DNA from: Methanobacteriota archaeon
Lineage (GTDB): Archaea; Thermoplasmatota; Poseidoniia; Poseidoniales; Thalassarchaeaceae
Direction: 5' to 3'
Assembly: GCA_002712285.1 (NCBI GenBank)
Contig: PATC01000031.1
Location: 1-33,548, forward strand
Length of the DNA: 33,548 bases
Shown piece by piece: positions 7,405 to 13,313 of this stretch (position 1 is the first letter of the stretch; each line of letters opens with the position of its first letter). Under the pieces are notes generated by a model. That model searched no databases, was not told the origin of the DNA, and saw only the letters and a program-made list of their open reading frames with translations. The position numbers and the translations under genes are program-made.

Positions 7405-9267
7405 ATGCCAGTCACTCTGATTGATCCGGCCAACATTAAGGTCGCCGGATGGGATCGTTTGTCTGCCTCTAAGGTAGGCATCTGGCGAAGCTGCCCAAGA
7501 CAATACTGGATGAATTATGTTCTCAAACTAAAGGAGCCCGCCCCAGTTGCAGTAGTTCGTGGAATCGCTGTGGAAAACTGCATCTCAAGAGTACTGAGAG
7601 AAAGTCCTGCTCTGATTGGAGATGGTATGCCAGATCGCATCTTAATATCACCTCTAAACGAAGACGGTTCCCTCGCAATGGAAAGCATTGAGGGTTGGCC
7701 AGGACCAACCCTGAATGGTATTTCTGTAGAAGACAGACCTGCAACTCTTGAACACTTGAGGCAATGGGCATTCGCACGTGTTGATGCACATTTCTCACGT
7801 TGCACAGAAGAGGCTCTACTAAATTGGGAGATGAATCCAAATCGCGTCGGTGAGAGAACGGATCTAGATCCTGAAATCGTCAGAGATATGTCGAAAGCAG
7901 GAATTGACTTGCATTTACAAGAAGTCATTCGATGCAAAGAAAAATTCAGTGATGAGCAATTAGCCCTATGGCGTGCAGGAATTTTACGTCCAAAGTGGCC
8001 TTCACCTGATGGATTCCCCTGGAAGGGAGAAAAATTTCCACCTATAGAAGCAGATACTGAGGAGATTAAATGGACGGAAGCATGGGCAATATCTCGACCT
8101 TGGTTTGTTGATCCAGATGCGCCCAGTTTCTCCATGAATAGTATCCATCCAAATCATTGGTTTCAAGGCGAATATGATCTTGTCTACCGATGGGACGGAC
8201 AAATCCGAATCATTGACCTCAAAGCATCCTTGGGCAATACAGATCGTTCTCGCCTCTATCCTGAACAACTTCGAATGTATGCTTGGCTATGGTGGGAAAC
8301 GCATGGTCGTTCGGAAACAATTGACGGGCTAGAAATATGGTACCTAGGGGACGGAGGCCATCGGAAAACAATACATCCCCCTACAGAAAAAGAACTCAAT
8401 GAAATATCTGAAGAAATGGCTGCAATTCATTCGATCCTATCCAATATACAATCTGATGAAGATACACCAACTGAACCATCTCCTGTAATACGATTTGCAC
8501 CAGGAGGAGTAGAGATTGAAACACATCCTGACACGAATGCAAGGTGTAAAATCTGCCCCTATATGGCATTGTGCCCAAATGGCGACTATGATGCTCAATT
8601 ACCAGCTGAGAGAACTACAGAGGCATTCTCCCGTTCAGTGCCTGTGACTTCTATCAGTAACATCGAACCGCGTGTAACATTAGAAGGAGAGATTTTCAGT
8701 ATGATTAAACCACCTACGCTCAAAGATGGGGGGGTTATATTCTCCTTCATATTACGCCAAGGACACGATGAAGCCGAGGTGAAAAATGCCTTCCGTACAG
8801 CGCCTAGGAACGTTACACGAGGACTCCAAAAAGATGCACGAGTACGTATCCGAGGGGGCATTCCGGGACTATGGAGAGGTCGAATGCAGATTGAAATTGA
8901 TGATTCTGCAAGTATCGAACTATCAGAAGGTCCACAGGAGAAAGATCTTGATCTGATCGATATTCACCCAAGAGTAAACGCAATTGGAAAGGTATGGGCA
9001 GTTGAATTGAAGCCAGGGATTCAGGCAGATGGATCAAATCAAACAACTTGGAAAATCAAAATGGCTGATTCAAGTGGTGTTCTGACCGTGATTGGATTCA
9101 AGATGAATGTCCCAGAAAAAGCTCGGGGTGTAGAACGCGGGGATGTTATCGCAGTCATCAATGGCCAACCTGGAGAATTTGGGGGTCAGAAACAGATTAA
9201 ATGCATTCGAGATACAAGTATAATTCTCATTTCATCCTCTGAAAAATCCACAAGTTGGAATCTATAG
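7405..9267 (+). CDS. Fe-S PD-(D/E)xK nuclease (RecB/Cas4-like) with OB modules, copy B
   Basis: A 620-residue paralogue of the upstream gene. C30 (WRSCPRQYW) and E57 (RGIAVE) fall at the same residue numbers. The shared block W-x-EAW-x3-RPW precedes the catalytic GEYDLVYRW (D258) and IIDLKAS (D271-x-K273), then EQLRMYAWLWW. The late Fe-S cysteines are C381-x2-C384-x5-C390. The C-terminus is longer than copy A and seems to hold two OB-like segments, roughly 415-510 (LEGEIFSM to GRMQIEID) and 520-610 (AIGKVWAV to KQIKC). Catalytic and cluster residues are intact in both copies, so neither is a decayed duplicate. They may form a two-nuclease complex, as AddA/AddB do, but that is inference. The start is the first ATG after a 41-base gap; no strong Shine-Dalgarno is seen. 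Confidence 0.8.
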   Translation: MPVTLIDPANIKVAGWDRLSASKVGIWRSCPRQYWMNYVLKLKEPAPVAVVRGIAVENCISRVLRESPALIGDGMPDRILISPLNEDGSLAMESIEGWPGPTLNGISVEDRPATLEHLRQWAFARVDAHFSRCTEEALLNWEMNPNRVGERTDLDPEIVRDMSKAGIDLHLQEVIRCKEKFSDEQLALWRAGILRPKWPSPDGFPWKGEKFPPIEADTEEIKWTEAWAISRPWFVDPDAPSFSMNSIHPNHWFQGEYDLVYRWDGQIRIIDLKASLGNTDRSRLYPEQLRMYAWLWWETHGRSETIDGLEIWYLGDGGHRKTIHPPTEKELNEISEEMAAIHSILSNIQSDEDTPTEPSPVIRFAPGGVEIETHPDTNARCKICPYMALCPNGDYDAQLPAERTTEAFSRSVPVTSISNIEPRVTLEGEIFSMIKPPTLKDGGVIFSFILRQGHDEAEVKNAFRTAPRNVTRGLQKDARVRIRGGIPGLWRGRMQIEIDDSASIELSEGPQEKDLDLIDIHPRVNAIGKVWAVELKPGIQADGSNQTTWKIKMADSSGVLTVIGFKMNVPEKARGVERGDVIAVINGQPGEFGGQKQIKCIRDTSIILISSSEKSTSWNL

Positions 9268-9292
9268 AACGTTTAACTGAATTAAATTTAGG

Positions 9293-9375
9293 CGCCGAGA
9301 GAGGGATTTGAACCCCCGCGTCCAAAGGACAGTGGATTTCGAATCCACCGCAATACCGGGCTATGCGATCTCGGC
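9293..9375 (-). tRNA. tRNA-Ser (anticodon CGA)
   Basis: On the minus strand a class II tRNA folds cleanly. The acceptor is GCCGAGA/TCTCGGC with discriminator G. The D arm has a 3-bp stem (GCA/TGC). The anticodon stem GTGGA/TCCAC encloses the loop TTCGAAA, giving anticodon CGA. A long variable arm (TCC/GGA stem) follows, then a T arm GGGGG-TTCAAAT-CCCTC. The long variable arm and G discriminator are serine features. CC but not A follows the discriminator (9291-9292), so CCA is not fully encoded. No intron is seen. It reads UCG codons. Confidence 0.95.
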
Positions 9376-9451
9376 CGTGTGACTACGTATTGTCTCACCG
9401 TCATAAGCACTCCCTGCCTCAATCAAGAATAGCAAAGCATGAATCCCAGAG

Positions 9452-9667
9452 ATGATTCGACAAAACATGCGCATCTCAATTGATGTAGAAGGAACAGTGC
9501 ATGAAGTTGACATGGAACCCGGTTCCTCAATTCAACAAATTCTCGACTCAGTGGGTATCTTACCTAGTACTGTTCTAGTGACCTACGACGGACGAATCCT
9601 TCCGAGTACGACGAAAATCAATGAATCCATCATGCTTGAGACAATCATAGTATCTTCGGGTGGATAA
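9452..9667 (+). CDS. ubiquitin-like small modifier / sulfur carrier (MoaD/ThiS/SAMP-like)
   Basis: A 71-residue beta-grasp protein ending in SSGG, the C-terminal Gly-Gly that E1-like enzymes adenylate in MoaD, ThiS, Urm1 and archaeal SAMPs. The body fits the fold: ISIDVEG, then a helix QQILDSVG, then LVTYDGRIL. A second in-frame Met at 9467 (MRISIDVEG) would give a more typical 66-residue protein and may be the true start. It could carry sulfur for tRNA thiolation or molybdopterin, or be conjugated to proteins. Its stop codon abuts the stop of the convergent PAC2 proteasome-chaperone gene, an interesting neighbour because SAMP tagging and proteasomes are linked in haloarchaea. No E1 gene is in the window. 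Confidence 0.8.
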   Translation: MIRQNMRISIDVEGTVHEVDMEPGSSIQQILDSVGILPSTVLVTYDGRILPSTTKINESIMLETIIVSSGG

Positions 9668-10429
9668 CTAGACGTAGAACTCAGGTGATGGTTCAGATGT
9701 TTCAAAGAGGCGATCAAGTTCACTGGTGTCCATCGCAATCTCTTTCCTAATTCGCTCAGCAGTTTTCTCAGTGGTATCAACACTAATGGCAAGAGGAATC
9801 CCGAGACTTTCTTCTATCCAATTGGCAATTCGCTGCCCTGTGATTACATCGACAGTAGAACCAAGTGTTTCAGCGACAATACAGGCAGATGCGAGTGAAT
9901 GTAATGGCGCCATACTTGCTAGCAACCCCGCCATCCCAATCATGCCTGCTTCGGGAGCATCATTAGATGCTTCAATTCCGCGTGCTGAAAACGCATCTCT
10001 AGTATCTTCATCAGAGCATACGAGATGCACTGAGTCATCTTCTACATCAGCTGCGAGTCCTGCAAGAATGAACATTATCTCCGACTTTGCTTCAGTGAAT
10101 ATCTCTAGCAACCGCGTAGACAATTCAAACTGCCCTGTGGGAGTCAATGGCTGCGCATCACCTGTAACAATTAGTATAGGCAATCCAACAGGAAGTTGAA
10201 CAAGATGGATTTCAACTCTAGGAGGCCGCAGTAAACCATCGACCAATGTTGCATGTGGAGGTAAATCGGGATGCATCACCCAAGCGATTAGATCGCTAGA
10301 GTGCTCTTCGATTATGGCATCGACGAGAACCTTGCCTACATTTCCTACTCCCGGGAGAGCGAGTAAGATGACCATCTCTTGAGGAATTTCCTTAGAATCA
10401 CTGAGCCAATGAATCATTGAACGGTTCAT
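9668..10429 (-). CDS. PAC2-family proteasome assembly chaperone with C-terminal HbYX motif
   Basis: A 253-residue PAC2 protein. The N-terminus has the family beta-alpha core (VILLALPGVGNVGKVLVDAI), followed by GLLRPPRVEIHL, LPILIVTGDAQP and the GMAGLLASMAPLH segment. The last residues are PSPEFYV, matching the hydrophobic-Tyr-X (HbYX) tail with which assembly factors and ATPases dock into 20S alpha-ring pockets. Archaeal PbaA has such a tail and PbaB binds it. The gene is the last in the eL42-eS27-aIF2alpha-Nop10-PAC2 operon and its ATG overlaps the Nop10 stop (ATGA), indicating translational coupling. The role as a proteasome chaperone or adaptor is inferred from family and tail. Confidence 0.85.
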   Translation of the reverse strand: MNRSMIHWLSDSKEIPQEMVILLALPGVGNVGKVLVDAIIEEHSSDLIAWVMHPDLPPHATLVDGLLRPPRVEIHLVQLPVGLPILIVTGDAQPLTPTGQFELSTRLLEIFTEAKSEIMFILAGLAADVEDDSVHLVCSDEDTRDAFSARGIEASNDAPEAGMIGMAGLLASMAPLHSLASACIVAETLGSTVDVITGQRIANWIEESLGIPLAISVDTTEKTAERIRKEIAMDTSELDRLFETSEPSPEFYV

Positions 10430-10641
10430 TCCTCTTCACCTCGAGGATCAAGAGTAGGTAGAAGAGCCGCCCAAGTGCCCGAACCAACCTGTCTTCTCTC
10501 TCTTCGACGTTCGCCCTGCTTGTCCTCGGGGGAGAACTTGATGGGTGCAGCAGCAATCATAGGACCTCCACATTCATTGCATTCCTTGCCTAAACCATAC
10601 TGGCCACAAGATTGACACTTCTGAAGTCGACTTCGAGCCAT
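10426..10641 (-). CDS. nop10: H/ACA ribonucleoprotein subunit Nop10
   Basis: A 71-residue zinc-ribbon protein. The N-terminus has C9-x2-C12 and C21-x2-C24 (KCQSCGQYGL, ECNECGG), followed by the diagnostic Nop10 block APIKFSPEDKQGERRRERR. Nop10 bridges Cbf5 and the guide RNA in archaeal box H/ACA particles that make pseudouridine in rRNA. The C-terminus is about ten residues longer than many archaeal Nop10 proteins. The gene lies between aIF2 alpha (73 bases upstream) and PAC2 (4-base overlap), the order common in archaea. Confidence 0.95.
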   Translation of the reverse strand: MARSRLQKCQSCGQYGLGKECNECGGPMIAAAPIKFSPEDKQGERRRERRQVGSGTWAALLPTLDPRGEEE

Positions 10642-10714
10642 AATGAATCACCTATGCATCCAAGTGCTTGCAACCGGGTTCAAGAACCATCCGGGAAAAG
10701 AGAACGAACTGAAC

Positions 10715-11503
10715 TTACTCTCGATGAATTTCAAATCGACCGCCGGCTTTCTTAATTTCAGAAGAAGCCAGATCTCTGGCTTGCTCGTAAGCCTTCTCAG
10801 CTGACTTATAATCTGGCGCAACAACCTCGATTCTGTACTCAGGTGCACCGTCATAATAGCAATCAATCTCCACTTCTTCCATATCCTTCGCAACATCTTC
10901 AGCTGCGGCTAGAGCAATTCGGATTGCTTCTACGCCTTTTTCGGACCAAACCTCAATGTGAAAACGGCCACGAATGGTAACACTTGCTGGGACAATATTC
11001 TCTAATGCAATCTCAACAAGCATTGGAATCCAATCCCCTTCAAATCCGAAATCGGCAAGAGATTCTGGAGTTGCAGCTGCTGCCTCAAATGCAGCATAGA
11101 GACCGCCAAATGTATCAGATAACTGGATACTCATTGACTCATACTCTTCCTCGGGCCAACCCACACGCTCGGAGATGATCCGAAGTAGCTGACTAGCCCT
11201 CTGTTCATTCTTCCAATCTTGGAGTGTTTCGCGCCTACGCTCGTCAGAAACAGACTTGATTGAAACATCAACACTGCGCTTATCCTTTCGAACTCGAGTG
11301 ACACGAGCGACCGTTCTCTGCCCTTCTCGCAAGTGATCTCGAACGCGAGCAACCCATCCAGAACTGACTTCTCCAATGAACACAAAGGCACGGATATCGT
11401 CAGAGTATCCCTGAAGGGAAAGGTAGGCTCCGTTCTTCTCAATTCCTTGAACATTGACTACTACAAATTCTCCTTCTTCAGGATATTCAATTTCGTCAGA
11501 CAT
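10715..11503 (-). CDS. translation initiation factor aIF2 subunit alpha
   Basis: A 262-residue aIF2 alpha, which together with the beta and gamma subunits delivers initiator tRNA to the small ribosomal subunit. The N-terminal S1-type OB domain is clear (EGEFVVVNVQGIEKNGAYLS, FVFIGEVSSGWV, EGQRTVARVTRV, SVDVSIKSVS). A helical domain and the C-terminal alpha/beta domain (VTIRGRFHIEVWSEKGVEAI, EYRIEVVAPDYKSAEKAYEQ) follow. The ATG at 11503 is preferred, preceded by a GGGGGG run about nine bases upstream. A GTG at 11524 would extend it by seven residues into the eS27 stop. It is the third gene of the eL42 operon. Confidence 0.95.
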   Translation of the reverse strand: MSDEIEYPEEGEFVVVNVQGIEKNGAYLSLQGYSDDIRAFVFIGEVSSGWVARVRDHLREGQRTVARVTRVRKDKRSVDVSIKSVSDERRRETLQDWKNEQRASQLLRIISERVGWPEEEYESMSIQLSDTFGGLYAAFEAAAATPESLADFGFEGDWIPMLVEIALENIVPASVTIRGRFHIEVWSEKGVEAIRIALAAAEDVAKDMEEVEIDCYYDGAPEYRIEVVAPDYKSAEKAYEQARDLASSEIKKAGGRFEIHRE

Positions 11504-11520
11504 TCTTGGAAGCCCCCCGA

Positions 11521-11691
11521 TCACTCGAGGGCTTCCTGAATTTCACAGCCAACAAGCTTAGCCTTGCCACCCGCTGGCTCTGCTAAGAGGGCACCACATA
11601 CTCCACAATTGATTATGGTGGAAGCACGCTCGAAAATTACAGTCTCGTTCCCACAGTCCTTGCAGGATACTCGAAGGAAACGCTTGACCAT
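11521..11691 (-). CDS. 30S ribosomal protein eS27
   Basis: A 56-residue small-subunit protein with an intact zinc ribbon: C10-x2-C13 (VSCKDCGNE) and C29-x2-C32 ([10 protein letters not shown]), ending in the typical [15 protein letters not shown] stretch. Start ATG 11691 follows a GAGGGTG Shine-Dalgarno; an in-frame GTG at 11706 would only add five residues overlapping the eL42 stop. It sits 11 bases after eL42, so the two are co-translated from one message. Confidence 0.95.
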   Translation of the reverse strand: MVKRFLRVSCKDCGNETVIFERASTIINCGVCGALLAEPAGGKAKLVGCEIQEALE

Positions 11692-11702
11692 GTTTGACAC
11701 CC

Positions 11703-11987
11703 TCACTTATCCACTAGCTCGAACTTCTTAGCCCGCTGACCTGCTGGAGAGTGGGCTTTTCCAGTTTCAGTGCAACGGTAGATGAGATTAATCCGCTTGG
11801 TCGGCTTTTCGCGACCTTCAGGCTTTGGACGTGGGAAACCGCGGTAACCCGCAGTGACGCGCCTGAAACGACGTTGCCCCCACTTGAGTTCGGATGCACG
11901 TCGCTTCTTGACCCGCTCAACGGTGTGCTCAGTGTGACGACCAGCAGCAGGACTGTATCGCATGACCTTACGCGGCATCTTGACCAT
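11703..11987 (-). CDS. 50S ribosomal protein eL42 (L44e) lacking most zinc ligands
   Basis: A 94-residue protein containing the highly conserved eL42 core: [33 protein letters not shown] and the C-terminal [10 protein letters not shown]. In the ribosome eL42 lies near the E-site. The usual archaeal first ligand pair CPxC near residue 12 reads [10 protein letters not shown] here, and the second CxxC reads [10 protein letters not shown], so only one of four zinc cysteines remains. The sequence is otherwise well conserved, which argues against a pseudogene. Start ATG 11987 is set by a strong GGAGGGG five bases upstream. Longer in-frame extension to 12197 lacks family similarity. It is the first gene of the operon. 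Confidence 0.95.
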   Translation of the reverse strand: MVKMPRKVMRYSPAAGRHTEHTVERVKKRRASELKWGQRRFRRVTAGYRGFPRPKPEGREKPTKRINLIYRCTETGKAHSPAGQRAKKFELVDK

Positions 11988-11992
11988 ACATT

Positions 11993-11999
11993 CCCCTCC
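11993..11999 (-). promoter_or_regulatory. Shine-Dalgarno site of eL42
   Basis: The minus strand reads GGAGGGG five bases before the ATG at 11987. This fixes the start of eL42 and rules out the long in-frame extension upstream. Confidence 0.75.
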
Positions 12000-12124
12000 G
12001 TAGCGTTTCGGCGACCATCGGCCCCTATTTGAGCGTGTCGTGACGTAGCCAGATGCTGGGCTGTGCGTTCGACGACCTTGATGGGCATCAACGTTCATTG
12101 CATTGGTTGCTCGGTCACATATAC

Positions 12125-12886
12125 ATGGACGTCCATGCAGCAGCGTTCTGGACGCTTCTCTTCGTTGGACTTCCTGGCACCCTAATGCTCTGGACACATC
12201 GATCCAATAGTATCCAAAGAATCGGTTTTCAGCCCCTTACTTTACTAGTATTGATTGGATTAGGGATTACGGCGACCAGTTCAATTGGACAATACCCTGC
12301 AATCGTTGCCGAGATTGGACTGTTCACTTCTTTCATTATCGGAATTCTTGCTATGGGGACCTATCTCATGGTCTTCGGCGGTGTTACACCAGTAGGCCCG
12401 GTACCAAGAGGTTGGAGGGCTTCGGGAAGTCTGCTTTTGTTGTCTACTGTAGTAATCCTAGGTTTACTCACCACTGGACCTGAATGGTTGTTTCTCTCAG
12501 CACCTCAAGGCTGGCCGTCATTCGCAGCCTCTGGAGTAGTCGGACTAGTGTCGACATCGATTTTTGGAATTGTAATCGTCTGGATATATGGTGATGGCCG
12601 TTGGATTACACTAATCGGTCTAATCCTTACCTCATCGCTTGGCTTAGCAGGATCGCTTCTTTGGATTGAATCAGGAGTAATTTCAACCACTGAGATTAGC
12701 AACGCCCTTACCACTGCGATTGGTAGCCTTCTAGGGATTATACTTTCTGCCATGATCGCCATCGCCCTAATGGTACAGATTGAATCAGGAGCCACTGTTC
12801 CTAAGATTTCTGAACCTCTCAGCGATAAAGAAATCGAGCGGATGAAGGAGATTATCGAAGTCAATCTTGGAGGTGAAGAAGAATGA
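12125..12886 (+). CDS. polytopic membrane protein of unknown function
   Basis: A 253-residue protein from ATG 12125, with about seven hydrophobic segments (FWTLLFVGLPGTLMLW; LTLLVLIGLGITA; IGLFTSFIIGILAMG; LLLLSTVVILGLLTTG; VVGLVSTSIFGIVIVW; ITLIGLILTSSLGLAGSLLW; IGSLLGIILSAMIAIALM). It has a short charged cytoplasmic tail (SDKEIERMKEIIEVNLGGEEE). An upstream in-frame ATG at 12053 would add 24 residues that do not look like part of a membrane protein. I recognise no family. It overlaps the next gene by four bases (ATGA), so the two are translationally coupled and probably form one complex. It is divergent from the ribosomal operon. Confidence 0.75.
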   Translation: MDVHAAAFWTLLFVGLPGTLMLWTHRSNSIQRIGFQPLTLLVLIGLGITATSSIGQYPAIVAEIGLFTSFIIGILAMGTYLMVFGGVTPVGPVPRGWRASGSLLLLSTVVILGLLTTGPEWLFLSAPQGWPSFAASGVVGLVSTSIFGIVIVWIYGDGRWITLIGLILTSSLGLAGSLLWIESGVISTTEISNALTTAIGSLLGIILSAMIAIALMVQIESGATVPKISEPLSDKEIERMKEIIEVNLGGEEE

Positions 12887-13311
12887 GTATGCGTAGATTA
12901 GCGGGTGCAGGCCTTGGTGCTGCTATCGTAGTCATTACCCTATTCACCATGGTTGAAGGAGAGGCATCCCCAGTGTTCGATGAACGACTACTTTCCATTG
13001 CTGTGCAAGCACTCTGGACTGCGATGATGGTATGGCTCATTCTCGCAGGATCTATGCTAGGCCTAATCATGAGAGGACGTGCACCGTTGCTCCAAATTTT
13101 CGGACTCCTATTCCTTTCCCTCTCAACTTTAGGTATCTTGGCGATAATTGGTGAAATTCCAACTGAAGAGACCCTCGCCACACTAACAATCCAATGGGCA
13201 GGATTAGCTACCGGGGCGTTCATCGTCTTCGGCTATACTCTTTCTACACTCACCGCATCTTTGGAAGAAGAGGAAGACCCCCTTCTAATTCTTGGCCGTA
13301 AACAGAATTGA
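12883..13311 (+). CDS. small membrane protein coupled to the upstream membrane protein
   Basis: A 142-residue protein with four hydrophobic segments (GLGAAIVVITLFTMVEG; LWTAMMVWLILAGSMLGLIM; IFGLLFLSLSTLGILAIIG; WAGLATGAFIVFGYTLSTL) and an acidic tail (LEEEEDPLLI). Its ATG overlaps the stop of the upstream gene. No recognisable domain or catalytic motif is present. The arrangement, a large polytopic protein plus a small one in fixed overlap, suggests subunits of one membrane complex, which is inference. It converges with the RCC1 protein gene with only two bases between the stops. Confidence 0.75.
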   Translation: MSMRRLAGAGLGAAIVVITLFTMVEGEASPVFDERLLSIAVQALWTAMMVWLILAGSMLGLIMRGRAPLLQIFGLLFLSLSTLGILAIIGEIPTEETLATLTIQWAGLATGAFIVFGYTLSTLTASLEEEEDPLLILGRKQN

Positions 13312-13313
13312 AC

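Noticed and set aside
7515-8135. 206-codon minus-strand opening
   Set aside because: It lies wholly inside the second nuclease gene, whose motifs are intact; the mirror frame has no recognisable domain.
5597-9267. Cas4 of a CRISPR system
   Set aside because: Both proteins are much longer than Cas4, carry OB modules, and no Cas1, Cas2 or repeat array is nearby.
9268-9451. Mobile element integration at the tRNA-Ser gene
   Set aside because: The tRNA is complete and no direct repeat of its 3' end, integrase or phage gene is visible in the window.
9726-10199. 157-codon plus-strand opening
   Set aside because: It is antisense to the PAC2 gene, Ser/Ala-rich and without similarity to any family.
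11988-12197. N-terminal extension of eL42
   Set aside because: A strong Shine-Dalgarno at 11993-11999 sets the start at 11987; the extension has no family similarity and overlaps the divergent promoter region.
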